Positions 36,035 to 45,218 of a stretch of 64,000 bases of DNA are shown piece by piece; within the stretch, counting starts at the first letter, position 1; each line of letters starts with the position of its first letter. The translations under genes were made by a program, and so were the position numbers. Below the pieces are notes generated by a model. The model did no database searches. It worked only from the letters and a program-made list of their open reading frames with translations, and was not told the origin of the DNA. This DNA is from UBA7662 sp036787895 (GTDB lineage Bacteria > Bacteroidota > Bacteroidia > UBA7662). The stretch is taken from the NCBI GenBank assembly GCA_036787895.1, contig DAIQOK010000005.1:96839-160838 (forward strand). Reading direction: 5' to 3'.

Positions 36035-36907
36035 TTATTTCTTTTTAGCTGGTTTGGCTTTGCTCCATGCTTCAATTTTAGCCGCGATGTCGGCTTTGTA
36101 AACATCGTAAAAACCGCTGGGTTCAGCTTCTCCAATACGTTTAGCTTCATTGGCGGCAGCCAGTGCTTCGGTTGGTTTGTTGTTGGCAGCCAAAGCCAGC
36201 GCCTGGATATAGTGACCAAAGAAATGTTTGCTGTTCAGGCTGACAGCTTTGTTGGCATAGGTCAAAGCATCTGCAGCAGAGCCGTTGTTTTCGATCAGGT
36301 AACGAGCTGCGCTTGCGTAATTCATCCACTCATTTGGGCTATTGCGGAAATACTTATTCAAGCCGCTTAATGCTAGCTCATTGGTGTTAATGGTGACAGG
36401 AAAGCTAATTTTTACCTTCTCCCACTTCAAAACCACACTGGCTTCGTTATCGCTCACATAATTGATGTAATAGCTCAAACGCTCTTTTACTTCAGCTAAT
36501 TTTTCGGCTTTCACCGTAAAACGGGCCACGTCGAGCTCCTGTTTGTAGGCAGTCGACCCCCACTGATTGGCGTTAGAATTGATGATCACCGTCCACTCAG
36601 ATTCTCCGGGAATGGTAAAAAGCGCATATTTACCAGCTTTTACCGGCTGTCCGCCTACCATTACGTCGGTACTGAAGTGAATTTCGGTGGCTGCATTAGC
36701 ACCACTGCGCCAAACTTTGCCATAGGCTTCGAGACCGCCGAATATGGTGCGACCTTTTACAGCCGGGCTGCTATATACAATGCTGATTTCGGTGATACCC
36801 ACCGTTTGCATCACCGAGGCTTTCGGAGAAGGTTGTGGGAGGCTCAATTGCGCAAAAGCCACCGCAGTGAAGCTCAAGCTAAGAAATAAGGCAAATAATT
36901 TTTTCAT
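36035..36907 (-). CDS. DUF2911 domain protein with C-terminal helical repeats
   Basis: A 290-residue exported protein. The signal peptide is FALFLSLSFTAVAFAQ. Residues 25-175 match DUF2911 (QPSPKASVMQTVGITEISI, VWRSGANAATEIHFSTDV, AGKYALFTIPGESEWTVIIN), and the last 100 residues look like TPR-type helices (ALTYANKAVSLNSKHFFGHY). DUF2911 is common in Bacteroidota and has no known function. It is divergent from the enoyl-CoA hydratase gene, with 139 bases between them for both promoters. Confidence 0.88.
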   Translation of the reverse strand: MKKLFALFLSLSFTAVAFAQLSLPQPSPKASVMQTVGITEISIVYSSPAVKGRTIFGGLEAYGKVWRSGANAATEIHFSTDVMVGGQPVKAGKYALFTIPGESEWTVIINSNANQWGSTAYKQELDVARFTVKAEKLAEVKERLSYYINYVSDNEASVVLKWEKVKISFPVTINTNELALSGLNKYFRNSPNEWMNYASAARYLIENNGSAADALTYANKAVSLNSKHFFGHYIQALALAANNKPTEALAAANEAKRIGEAEPSGFYDVYKADIAAKIEAWSKAKPAKKK

Positions 36908-37046
36908 GTATGGGAATTTGATGTTTAACCAAAGATAGTCGACACACTTAAGTTTTCCCGACTTTAGTTGAATTTAATACAAGTATAAAGCCGGCAAATT
37001 TTGGCGAACTGTAAAAATCTAACTGCAAAAACTGCATTTTTGGGTC

Positions 37047-37820
37047 ATGGAATTTATCATCGTTGAACCCCAGTTTGCACCGCATATTGCGTTGATTCGC
37101 CTGAACCGGCCGAAAGAGCTCAATGCCCTCAATCTTGAATTAATGGGCGAGCTAAGAGATGCGCTTAAACAACTCGACCAGGACGATAATGTACGTGTCA
37201 TTATCCTTACTGGTAACGAACGTGCCTTTGCTGCCGGCGCGGATATCAAACAAATGGCGGGTCGCACAGCGATGGACATGTTGAAAATCGATCAGTTTTC
37301 GACCTGGGATCAGATTAAAAAGACCAAAAAACCCATAATCGCAGCCGTTTCAGGTTTTGCCTTGGGTGGTGGCAACGAATTGGTGATGCACTGCGATATG
37401 GTTATAGCTTCTGAAACAGCCCAATTTGGTCAACCGGAGATTAAAATCGGCGTCATGCCTGGTGCCGGTGGCACCCAACGTTTGCCTCGGTCAGTTGGCA
37501 AAGTTAATGCCATGGAGCTGGCTTTGACTGGCAGGTTTATCAATGCCGAAAGAGCTTATCAGCTTGGTTTGGTGAATAAGGTTGTGCCTGTAGAGTTGTA
37601 TCTCGATGAAGCAGTTAAATTGGCCAAAGAAATTGCCCAACTGTCACCTATTGCCGTAAGATTGGCCAAAGAATCGGTGCTCAAAGCATTCGAAACCCCG
37701 CTGAGTGAAGGACTCGAATTCGAACGCAAAAACTTTTACCTCTTATTCGCTACTGAAGATCAGAAGGAAGGCATGGCTGCATTTGTTGAAAAACGACAGG
37801 CTGATTTTAAAGGCAAATAA
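37047..37820 (+). CDS. Enoyl-CoA hydratase/isomerase
   Basis: A 257-residue crotonase-fold enzyme. It adds water to trans-2-enoyl-CoA in fatty acid beta-oxidation or related acyl-CoA paths. Both catalytic glutamates of true hydratases are present: Glu111 in LGGGNELVMHCD and Glu131 in FGQPEIKIGVMPGAGGTQRL. The oxyanion hole is in AFAAGADIKQM. It stands alone, not beside thiolase or dehydrogenase genes. Its stop codon runs directly into an AT-rich repeat (TAATTCAAAATT), as at sufB. Confidence 0.93.
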   Translation: MEFIIVEPQFAPHIALIRLNRPKELNALNLELMGELRDALKQLDQDDNVRVIILTGNERAFAAGADIKQMAGRTAMDMLKIDQFSTWDQIKKTKKPIIAAVSGFALGGGNELVMHCDMVIASETAQFGQPEIKIGVMPGAGGTQRLPRSVGKVNAMELALTGRFINAERAYQLGLVNKVVPVELYLDEAVKLAKEIAQLSPIAVRLAKESVLKAFETPLSEGLEFERKNFYLLFATEDQKEGMAAFVEKRQADFKGK

Positions 37821-37901
37821 TTCAAAATTCGATAGAGGGAGTTCAAAATTGAGATGTTTCTGGCTCGCGCACGCCAATTTTGAAACCGGAGTTCGGAATT
37901 A
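37819..37901. repeat. Degenerate AT-rich repeat between convergent genes
   Basis: The 77-base gap between the enoyl-CoA hydratase and nadE genes opens with AATTCAAAATT and TTCAAAATTGAG and closes with CCAATTTTGAAA and GGAATT in inverted orientation. The outer and inner ends resemble the suf-cassette repeats, but the middle is different and GC-richer. Both neighbours end in TAATTC at the repeat edges. It may be a decayed copy of the same element. Confidence 0.45.
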
Positions 37902-39530
37902 ACTAAGATATTTCGCTACAATAGGCATTCGTCTCCCCATCCCGAAAGCCTTGGTGCTTACCCTTAAAATGGGTGGCGTTTGGTGGCGTTTGTATTCGTT
38001 CATATTGACCAGCCGCATTACTTTTTGAACAGTAGCTGCCTCAAATCCGGCCTCTATAATTTGTGCCGGTGCCTGGCGTTGTTCGATGTAACGAAAGAGT
38101 ATGTTATCCAGGAGTTCATATTCAGGCAGGCTGTCGCTGTCTTTTTGGTCGGGCCGTAGTTCAGCCGAGGGTGGTTTGGTTATGATGTTGTCGGGAATGA
38201 TTTCGGTATGACGGTTGATATACCGACACAACTCAAATACTTCGGTTTTGTATAAATCACCTATAACCGACAGTCCACCGCACATATCACCGTAGAGCGT
38301 GCCGTAACCCACAGCCAACTCACTTTTATTGGAAGTATTCAGCAGAATGTAACCGAATTTATTGGTGTATGCCATCAGTAGTATTCCCCGGATGCGTGAC
38401 TGCAGGTTTTCTTCCGTGATATTGACGGAAGTGCCTGCAAAAGATTTCTCGAGCGTTTTTTCGTAGGCCTCAAAAGCCTGCTCTATCGATAATATATCGT
38501 AGCTTATACTGAGATTTTTAACCAAAGCCAGGGAATCGGCTATACTGTGATCACTGGAATAGCGCGAGGGCATCAACAAACAATGTACCTGCTCCGGTCC
38601 TAATGCTTGAGCTGCCAAAACAGCCACCAGTGCAGAATCAATGCCGCCCGAAAGTCCCAAAATAGCCTTTTGGAAGCCCAGTTTTGCAAAATAATCACGT
38701 ATCCCCAAGGTCAGCGCAGCTTGTATGTCGTGCATTTTATCGACCTTAAAGGAAGCTGGCCTTTGAGCCGACAATTCATTTATATCAACCACGGCAAAAT
38801 CTTCTTCGAAGCTCTTCAGCTTACACTTCATATGTCCGCTGGCATCAACAACCATGGAACTGCCATCAAAAATCAGCTCGGTTTGCGCACCAACATGATT
38901 TACATATACTATGGGCAATTGATACTTCCGGGCATTTTCACCCAAAACGTATAAGCGCTCTGTCTGCTGGCTGGTTGAAAACGGACTGGCCGCAATGTTG
39001 ATAATAAAATCGGGCTTTTCTTGTATCAGCTCATCCATGGGTGAGCGGGGATACAAGGCATGAGTACCGATATTCCACAAATCCTCGCAGATGGTCAGCG
39101 CCATCTTTCGGCCTTTAAAAGCCACTACCCTACTGCTTTTCGCCGGTTCGAAATAGCGGTATTCATCGAATACGTCGTAGGTTGGCAAAAGCGATTTGGC
39201 AACCACCTGTTTAACGGCACCATCTTCCAATAAAACGGCAGCATTATACAGCTTTTTGCCTTGTCCCAACTGATTGTAAACAGGAACGCCAACGATGGCA
39301 GCGATACCAACACAAGCTGTAGCGAGGCGGTCGATGGCAGACTCACAAAGCTGCAAAAAGTGGTCAAACTCTAAAAAATCGCGGGGTGGGTAACCACAAA
39401 CGGCCAATTCAGCAAAAATCACCAAATCAGCGCCTGCTGTTTTTGCCTGCTTGATGGATGCCAGCATTTTTTCGGTATTCTGCGAAAAATTACCGGTATG
39501 ATAGTTATTCTGCGCAAGCGCTATCCGCAT
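37899..39530 (-). CDS. nadE: Glutamine-dependent NAD+ synthetase
   Basis: A 543-residue two-domain NadE, which makes NAD+ from nicotinic acid adenine dinucleotide using glutamine. The N-terminal nitrilase-type glutaminase domain has the triad Glu41 (FAELAVCGYPPRD), Lys112 (VAKSLLPTYDVFDEYRYF) and Cys148 (LTICEDLWN). The C-terminal synthetase domain has the PP-loop LSGGIDSALVAVLAAQ from Ser294. The enzyme is cytoplasmic. Next to it is an outer-membrane barrel gene and then gldB. A neighbourhood of nadE with gldB is known from gliding Flavobacteria. Confidence 0.96.
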   Translation of the reverse strand: MRIALAQNNYHTGNFSQNTEKMLASIKQAKTAGADLVIFAELAVCGYPPRDFLEFDHFLQLCESAIDRLATACVGIAAIVGVPVYNQLGQGKKLYNAAVLLEDGAVKQVVAKSLLPTYDVFDEYRYFEPAKSSRVVAFKGRKMALTICEDLWNIGTHALYPRSPMDELIQEKPDFIINIAASPFSTSQQTERLYVLGENARKYQLPIVYVNHVGAQTELIFDGSSMVVDASGHMKCKLKSFEEDFAVVDINELSAQRPASFKVDKMHDIQAALTLGIRDYFAKLGFQKAILGLSGGIDSALVAVLAAQALGPEQVHCLLMPSRYSSDHSIADSLALVKNLSISYDILSIEQAFEAYEKTLEKSFAGTSVNITEENLQSRIRGILLMAYTNKFGYILLNTSNKSELAVGYGTLYGDMCGGLSVIGDLYKTEVFELCRYINRHTEIIPDNIITKPPSAELRPDQKDSDSLPEYELLDNILFRYIEQRQAPAQIIEAGFEAATVQKVMRLVNMNEYKRHQTPPILRVSTKAFGMGRRMPIVAKYLS

Positions 39531-39533
39531 GGA

Positions 39534-40259
39534 TTAGAAAAATAAGCCCAACTGTAAGCCCATATAAGGTACTCTGGCCGACATTTCCGGTCCACTGAAG
39601 TGCTCCGAAAAAGGATTATTAAAACGCAAACCAGCCACAATATGGGTATTGCCGCTCACCAAATATTCAATACCAGCGCCCATCAATATCCCCATACGAC
39701 CGCCAGCCAGGTTATCATTGACAGTTACACCTTGTATTACCTCATCCTCGGAACGATTCACAAAAAACGATTCATCGGGATCAAAAAGTGGTGCGCCATT
39801 TTTAATCATAGCTTTGGCCTGTAACAATAAACCCATTTCTATACCGAAGATGCCATAAAAACGAACGGCCCCCATTTGGTTGGTCCGCATTTTTATGGCT
39901 AGCGGAATTTCGAGGTATTGAGCACGGTAGCTGTAATTGACGTTTAATATTTTTTGCTGACCGCCGGGCGAGCCTGAGTTACGGTAAGTATTCGAATCTA
40001 AAGAAACAAAATGGGACAATTGCGTTATAGCCAATCCTGAGTGAAACATATAGTTTTCAGTTAGCTTATACTCGGCCATCAAACCATATGAAAACCCGAA
40101 GCCTGCCGATTCGGCATTTACAAAACGATTTTGGGGCGACACCCAACTGAAATTGGGGGAAAATTGAAGTCCAAAGCGCAAACGTTCATATTGAGTTTGT
40201 GCGTTCACCGCTTGATTAATGAACAGGCTCAGCGCGAGCAGGACGAATATGCGTTTCAT
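39534..40259 (-). CDS. Outer-membrane beta-barrel protein, PorT-like family
   Basis: A 241-residue protein with a signal peptide (IFVLLALSLFINQAVNAQ). The rest consists of amphipathic strands (RFGLQFSPNFSWV, GFSYGLMAEYKLTENYMFHS, YLEIPLAIKMRTNQ, GIGMGAG-like turns) and ends in MGLQLGLFF. This is the pattern of the Bacteroidota outer-membrane barrel domain family that includes PorT, a T9SS protein. Because the family is broad, I do not call it PorT itself. It begins four bases upstream of nadE on the same strand and is divergent from gldB. Confidence 0.75.
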   Translation of the reverse strand: MKRIFVLLALSLFINQAVNAQTQYERLRFGLQFSPNFSWVSPQNRFVNAESAGFGFSYGLMAEYKLTENYMFHSGLAITQLSHFVSLDSNTYRNSGSPGGQQKILNVNYSYRAQYLEIPLAIKMRTNQMGAVRFYGIFGIEMGLLLQAKAMIKNGAPLFDPDESFFVNRSEDEVIQGVTVNDNLAGGRMGILMGAGIEYLVSGNTHIVAGLRFNNPFSEHFSGPEMSARVPYMGLQLGLFF

Positions 40260-40294
40260 AAATTCAGTAGCTAGTCAAATGGATGGACGAATTG

Positions 40295-40302
40295 TAACTT
40301 TG
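40295..40302 (+). promoter_or_regulatory. Candidate -7 promoter element of the gldB homologue
   Basis: TAACTTTG matches the Bacteroidota TAnnTTTG element, 22 bases before the start codon. No strong -33 element is visible. Confidence 0.45.
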
Positions 40303-40324
40303 TACGTCGTTAAGTAGTGCAATT

Positions 40325-41365
40325 ATGGTGAAAAACAAGGGAAAACGGAAATGGTACTTGCTCACAGCAGTACTAGTACTTGTGCTTAGCGTGGTTTATT
40401 TGATGCTAGATGATAAACCCCGTCGATTGACTGAGGCACCGCAGCTTGAAGTTAGCTTCCAAACCCAACGTTTTGACCAGGCTTTGTGGGCGAATCGGCA
40501 ACAATTAGGCAACGGTGCTGCAAGTTTTAAGGCAACTTATGTCGATTTCATCCCCTTTTATGCTGAACAGTTGGTAGAGGTTAGTCGAGCCAACGACCCG
40601 GCGATGTACAACAATCTTCAGGCATTTTTGCAGGATCCCTACATTGATACCGTTTATCGAGATGTACTGGCCAGCTACCCTGACTTCAAAGCCATTGATG
40701 CGGAATTCGACCGGGCCTTTCGTTTTTACAAAAAACACTTCCCACAAGCACCGCTTTACGATATCATCACTTTTGTGAGCGGCTTCAAATACAAAACTGC
40801 CTTAATCGACAGTGCTGTGCTCGTCGGCCTCGACCTTTACCTGGGTCCTGATTATAAGTACTATCCTATGGTCGATTTTATGACGCTTTATCTGATGCGT
40901 CGTTTGTCGCCAGAACACATCGTGCCCGACGCTATGCAGCTCATACTTGAAGATTTGTTGCCCGCTCAAACGAAAGCCACCCAATTGTTACATCGAATGA
41001 TGGAGCAAGGCAAAGTACTGTATGCGCTAAAGCAAATATTACCTGATGTAGCCGACAGCTTAATTTATGGTTACAGTAGCGCTCAAATGGCATGGGTAAA
41101 TCAAAACGAAAGAAATATCTGGGCGTATATGCTCAATCGCGACATACTCTTTACTTCCGATCTGGGTGAAGTTGCCCGTTTTATGAACGATGGTCCGTTT
41201 ACAAACGGCCTACCCGAAGAATCACCTGCCCGACTTGGCCCCTACATCGGCTCCCGCATCATTGCGTCATATATGACCAAAAACAAAACACTGCCTTTAG
41301 CAGAACTCTTCGCTTTGACGGATTATGATCTTTTGTTTAAGGAGGCGGGATATAAACCAAAATAA
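40325..41365 (+). CDS. gldB: GldB-like gliding motility protein
   Basis: A 346-residue protein matching the GldB family, with the typical order VSFQTQRFDQALW near residue 44, a helical middle with FIPFYAEQLV and a C-terminal region reading VDFMTLYLMRRLSPEHIVPD and RLGPYIGSRIIASYM. GldB is an envelope protein required for gliding in Flavobacterium and is widespread, also in non-gliding species. Here the N-terminal helix (WYLLTAVLVLVLSVVYLML) has no cysteine, so the lipoprotein signal of classic GldB is missing and the protein would be anchored by the helix instead. The genomic link to nadE supports the assignment. Confidence 0.85.
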   Translation: MVKNKGKRKWYLLTAVLVLVLSVVYLMLDDKPRRLTEAPQLEVSFQTQRFDQALWANRQQLGNGAASFKATYVDFIPFYAEQLVEVSRANDPAMYNNLQAFLQDPYIDTVYRDVLASYPDFKAIDAEFDRAFRFYKKHFPQAPLYDIITFVSGFKYKTALIDSAVLVGLDLYLGPDYKYYPMVDFMTLYLMRRLSPEHIVPDAMQLILEDLLPAQTKATQLLHRMMEQGKVLYALKQILPDVADSLIYGYSSAQMAWVNQNERNIWAYMLNRDILFTSDLGEVARFMNDGPFTNGLPEESPARLGPYIGSRIIASYMTKNKTLPLAELFALTDYDLLFKEAGYKPK

Positions 41366-41590
41366 TGTGCTGATGTAGCGTTTCTCGAAGCCTAACTTGA
41401 GCATATGTGATGTACGCATGTTCTAACTCGCCCTGGCAAGCAGTCATAATTGACTAGTTGAGCAGCGTGATACGAAATAGATACTTGAAACCAAAAGCTA
41501 AAAGCTGAGCCGTTTAGTACACTGGTGCGTCAGCACATCCCCAAGCCAAAGAAGCGACGTGCCACATAAGCTCATTCATCTGGATTTCTT
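41366..41590. other. Intergenic stretch without visible genes
   Basis: About 225 bases after gldB hold no convincing open frame, RNA fold or repeat that I can see. The next element is the bidirectional terminator shared with the ATP synthase operon. Confidence 0.4.
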
Positions 41591-41596
41591 TAAAAA

Positions 41597-41630
41597 TCAA
41601 AAGCCCCGATCACATGACCGGGGCTTTTCG
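41597..41630. terminator. Bidirectional terminator between gldB and the atp operon
   Basis: AAAAGCCCCG and CGGGGCTTTT form a perfect 10-bp stem around a 10-base loop. It stands 20 bases after the atpG stop and can end transcription from both strands. Confidence 0.88.
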
Positions 41631-41649
41631 TTAGACATGACTACGCCGC

Positions 41650-42534
41650 TTATCCTTCGAGTGCTGCTGCACCGCCCACAATCTCTGTGATTTCGGTGGT
41701 GATGGCAGCCTGACGGGCGCGGTTATAAGTGAGACGCAGACTTTTAAGGAGTTCACCGGCATTTTCAGTGGCTTTGTCCATGGAAGTCATACGTGCACCA
41801 TGTTCCGAGGCATTGTTATCGAGCAAGGCACGGTGGAACTGGATTTTCAGGAAGCTCGGAATCAAGCTTTCGATGATGTAGGCCTGATTGGGCTCGAGTA
41901 TGTAGTCGTGTTTCAACGCCTTGGATTCGGCTGGAGCTTCCATAGCCTCGATAGGCAACATCTGGTAGCTTTTGAAAAATTGTACGACAGCGTTTTTGAA
42001 TTCGCTATATACCACTTCTACCTGGTCATATTCCTTATTCAGGAAGCCGGCGATGATTTCTTCCGAAACGGCCGAACTGTTTTCAAAATTCAGTCGGGTG
42101 AACAAATCCATATGCCGGGTATCTACATTCAGTCCCGATTTTTTGAAATAATCGTTACCCTTTTTGCCGATAGTCATCACCGTAACTTTGCCCTGTGCAG
42201 CCTGTTCAGCGTATTTTTCGCTAATCAAACGGCGGGCCGCCTTAATCAGATTGCTGTTGAAGCCACCGCACAAACCTTTATCGGATGTGAGTATGACAAG
42301 TAAAACCTTGTTCACCTGGCGTTTTTCAGCCAGGGCGAGTTCGATATTACCTTCCATATTGCCCTGGAGGTTGTCGATGATCTCCTTCAGCTTCTCGGTA
42401 TACGGCCTGATCTGCACAATGGCATTGGTCGCACGACGCAACTTCGACGCAGAAACCATCTTCATGGCTTTGGTGATTTGCTGGGTGCTGATGACCGAGG
42501 CAATGCGTATACGTACTTCTTTCAGATTGGCCAT
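41650..42534 (-). CDS. atpG: F1F0 ATP synthase gamma subunit
   Basis: A 294-residue gamma subunit, the rotating stalk of F1. Both ends form the coiled coil: MANLKEVRIRIASVISTQQI at the start and RQAAITTEITEIVGGAAALE at the end. LLVILTSDKGLCGGFNSNLI in the middle is the family signature. It is the last gene of the operon, ahead of a strong terminator. The beta and epsilon genes (atpD, atpC) do not follow, which is normal in Bacteroidota, where they form another operon. Confidence 0.97.
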   Translation of the reverse strand: MANLKEVRIRIASVISTQQITKAMKMVSASKLRRATNAIVQIRPYTEKLKEIIDNLQGNMEGNIELALAEKRQVNKVLLVILTSDKGLCGGFNSNLIKAARRLISEKYAEQAAQGKVTVMTIGKKGNDYFKKSGLNVDTRHMDLFTRLNFENSSAVSEEIIAGFLNKEYDQVEVVYSEFKNAVVQFFKSYQMLPIEAMEAPAESKALKHDYILEPNQAYIIESLIPSFLKIQFHRALLDNNASEHGARMTSMDKATENAGELLKSLRLTYNRARQAAITTEITEIVGGAAALEG

Positions 42535-42540
42535 GGGCGA

Positions 42541-44121
42541 TTAGGCTTTGAACTTGGGCATCAAATCTTTGGCAACCTTCAACACCACATCGGTGAGGCT
42601 GTCGTCAAATTTTCCGGCTTTGAACGCGTCGAGTACCTCTTTGTGGCTGCCACGCATGACCTGCAAAAAGTCCTCTTCGAACTCTCTTACCCGGTTCAAT
42701 GGCACATCCATCAAGGCACCTTTGGTACCGAGGTAGATGATAGCTACCTGGTCTTCCACACGACGTGGACTGTACTGTGGCTGTTTCAGGATTTCCACGT
42801 TACGGGCACCTTTGTCGAGTATGGCTTTAGTAGCCGGATCGAGGTCGGAACCGAATTTCGAGAAAGCCTCCAACTCGCGGTATTGTGCCTGGTCGAGTTT
42901 GAGGGTACCTGCTACTTTTTTCATCGACTTGATCTGGGCATTACCACCCACACGTGATACCGAGATACCTACGTTGATTGCCGGACGAACACCTGAGTTA
43001 AATAAATTCGACTCGAGGAAGATCTGACCGTCGGTAATCGAAATCACGTTGGTTGGAATATAGGCAGATACGTCACCGGCCTGAGTTTCGATGATAGGAA
43101 GTGCCGTCAACGAACCACCACCTTTGACGAGGTGTTTGATCGACTCCGGCAAATCGTTCATCGTTTTGATGATTTCGTCGTTGTAGTTCAACTTACACGC
43201 ACGCTCGAGCAAACGGCTGTGCAGGTAGAATACGTCACCCGGATAAGCCTCACGACCTGGAGGGCGACGCAACAACAAAGACACCTCACGGTAAGCCACC
43301 GCTTGTTTCGACAAGTCATCATACACAATCAAAGCCGGCCGGCCTGAATCGCGGAAAAACTCGCCTATCGCCGCACCCGACATAGGCGCGAAGAACTGGA
43401 GTGGAGCCGGCTCAGAAGCAAAGGCAGCAACGATAACCGTATAGGCCATGGCACCTTTTTCTTCGAGGGTTTTAACAATGTTGGCCACAGTGGAGGCTTT
43501 CTGACCTACCGCAACATATATACAAAATACAGGGTTACCTGCTTCGTAAAATTCTTTCTGGTTGATGATGGCATCGATGGCGATGGCAGTTTTACCCGTC
43601 TGGCGGTCACCGATAATCAACTCACGCTGACCACGACCGATTGGAATCATGGCATCGATCGCTTTGATACCAGTCTGCATAGGCTCATGAACCGGCTGAC
43701 GGAACAATACGCCCGGCGCTTTACGCTCGATAGGCATTTCGTAGGTTTCGCCAACAATCGGACCTTTGCCGTCGATAGGCTGACCCAGGGTGTTAACCAC
43801 ACGGCCCAGCATGCCTTCACCTACTTTGATAGAGGCGATGAGACCAGTACGTTTGGCAGTATTGCCTTCTTTGATACCTTCGGAAGCACCGAGTAATACG
43901 GCGCCCACATTGTCTTCTTCGAGGTTAAGTACTACCGCACGTGTACCGTTTTCGAACTCAATAAGTTCACCGGCCTGTACTTTAGAGAGCCCGTAGATAC
44001 GTGCGATACCGTCGCCAATCTGGAGTACGGTGCCGACTTCTTCGAGTTCTGCGGCTGTTTTATAACCCGACAGCTGCTCCCGCAGGATAGCTGAAATCTC
44101 ATCAGGTTTTACTTGTGCCAT
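42541..44121 (-). CDS. atpA: F1F0 ATP synthase alpha subunit
   Basis: A 526-residue alpha subunit with the N-terminal barrel (VQAGELIEFENGTRAVVLNL), a nucleotide domain with P-loop GDRQTGKTAIA near residue 170 and the family signature PAINVGISVSRVGG near residue 375. It binds non-catalytic ATP in the F1 head in the cytoplasm. It lies six bases upstream of atpG and three bases downstream of atpH in the same unit. Confidence 0.97.
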   Translation of the reverse strand: MAQVKPDEISAILREQLSGYKTAAELEEVGTVLQIGDGIARIYGLSKVQAGELIEFENGTRAVVLNLEEDNVGAVLLGASEGIKEGNTAKRTGLIASIKVGEGMLGRVVNTLGQPIDGKGPIVGETYEMPIERKAPGVLFRQPVHEPMQTGIKAIDAMIPIGRGQRELIIGDRQTGKTAIAIDAIINQKEFYEAGNPVFCIYVAVGQKASTVANIVKTLEEKGAMAYTVIVAAFASEPAPLQFFAPMSGAAIGEFFRDSGRPALIVYDDLSKQAVAYREVSLLLRRPPGREAYPGDVFYLHSRLLERACKLNYNDEIIKTMNDLPESIKHLVKGGGSLTALPIIETQAGDVSAYIPTNVISITDGQIFLESNLFNSGVRPAINVGISVSRVGGNAQIKSMKKVAGTLKLDQAQYRELEAFSKFGSDLDPATKAILDKGARNVEILKQPQYSPRRVEDQVAIIYLGTKGALMDVPLNRVREFEEDFLQVMRGSHKEVLDAFKAGKFDDSLTDVVLKVAKDLMPKFKA

Positions 44122-44124
44122 GGA

Positions 44125-44682
44125 TTAATACTTTTGGATGTATGGATTGTCTGAGAATAATTTGCGGAGTTCTTTGAGCTCACGGGCAATCGACGCTTCG
44201 TAGCGTTGGTCGCCCACTTTGAGTACGAAACCGGCGATGAGCTCGGGATCGGTTTTGGTGTTAAGTTGAACCGTTTTTTGGGTCTCCTCACCCACCAGTC
44301 GAAGGATTTCGGCGCGGATAGCCTCATCTACCGGCGATGCGGTGGTAAGGCTGGCTTCAACTATACCCATTTTGATGTTGAACAAACGGGTGAAACTGAT
44401 AGCCATGGTAGGAATCACATCTTCACGACGTTTGCGAACCACCAAATGAAGGAACAGCATAGTCACTTTATTGAAGCTCGTGCCAAAAAGTTGCTCGAGT
44501 ATACGCTCTTTCACTTCGGGTTTAACCACCGGGCTTTTGAGCAGTATAGCGAGTTCTTTGTTGGTGCTAACTGCAGCAGCTAGTGCAGCCATATCGGCAT
44601 ACACCTCTTGCAATTGGTTACGCTCCTCAGCCAGCCCCATGAGGGAGCGGGCATATCGTACGGCTATTTTAAAATCTGCCAT
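44125..44682 (-). CDS. atpH: F1F0 ATP synthase delta subunit
   Basis: A 185-residue delta (OSCP) subunit, which ties the peripheral stalk to the F1 head. The N-terminal bundle starts with IAVRYARSLMGLAEERNQL. The C-terminal signature reads FVLKVGDQRYEASIARELKE. It lies between atpF and atpA with gaps of five and three bases. Confidence 0.95.
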   Translation of the reverse strand: MADFKIAVRYARSLMGLAEERNQLQEVYADMAALAAAVSTNKELAILLKSPVVKPEVKERILEQLFGTSFNKVTMLFLHLVVRKRREDVIPTMAISFTRLFNIKMGIVEASLTTASPVDEAIRAEILRLVGEETQKTVQLNTKTDPELIAGFVLKVGDQRYEASIARELKELRKLFSDNPYIQKY

Positions 44683-44687
44683 TACGA

Positions 44688-45185
44688 TTAGTTGAGTTTA
44701 ATGTCCTCGAGGTGTTTCTTCACGAAAGCCTCGTGTTCGCCTTTGTTCTCCATCTGGCGACGGAGTATTTTTTCAGCTACATCTATCGACAGGGTAGCCA
44801 CCATATTTTTCACTTCCGTCAATGCGGCCTGCTTTTCGGTTTCGATCGCCAAACGTGCAGTTTCGATGATACGCTTGCCCTCAGCTTCGGCAGTAGCTTT
44901 CGCTTCGGCGAGTATCGATTCTTTGGTTTTTTTGGCATCGGCCAGGATACGATCTTTCTCCAAGCGTGTTTCGGCGAGAAGTTTTTCGTTTTCCTTGCTC
45001 AGGTCGGCGATTTCGGCACGTGCTTTTTCGGCTGTGGCCAAAGCAGCGGTGATATTTTCTTCCCGGGTGTTCACGGCATCCAGAATCGGCTTCCAGGCAA
45101 ATTTGCGGAGGAGGAAGAGGAGGATGAGGAAGGAAATGCCGGTCCAGAATATCAGACCAAGACTGGGTTCTATGAGTTCTTTCAT
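44688..45185 (-). CDS. atpF: F1F0 ATP synthase subunit b
   Basis: A 165-residue subunit b, the peripheral stalk. One N-terminal membrane helix (GLIFWTGISFLILLFLLRKF) is followed by FAWKPILDAVNTREENI and a long charged coiled coil rich in Ala, Glu and Lys. It is separated from atpE by 75 bases carrying a strong hairpin, the widest gap in the ATP synthase part of the operon. Confidence 0.96.
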   Translation of the reverse strand: MKELIEPSLGLIFWTGISFLILLFLLRKFAWKPILDAVNTREENITAALATAEKARAEIADLSKENEKLLAETRLEKDRILADAKKTKESILAEAKATAEAEGKRIIETARLAIETEKQAALTEVKNMVATLSIDVAEKILRRQMENKGEHEAFVKKHLEDIKLN

Positions 45186-45218
45186 CGTTTCGTTTTCTTG
45201 AGATTAAATCATGAGTAA

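Noticed and set aside
44692..45218. Two overlapping plus-strand frames of about 168 codons opposite atpF
   Set aside because: They are Ser/Phe-rich mirror translations of the Ala/Glu/Lys coiled coil of subunit b, not genes.
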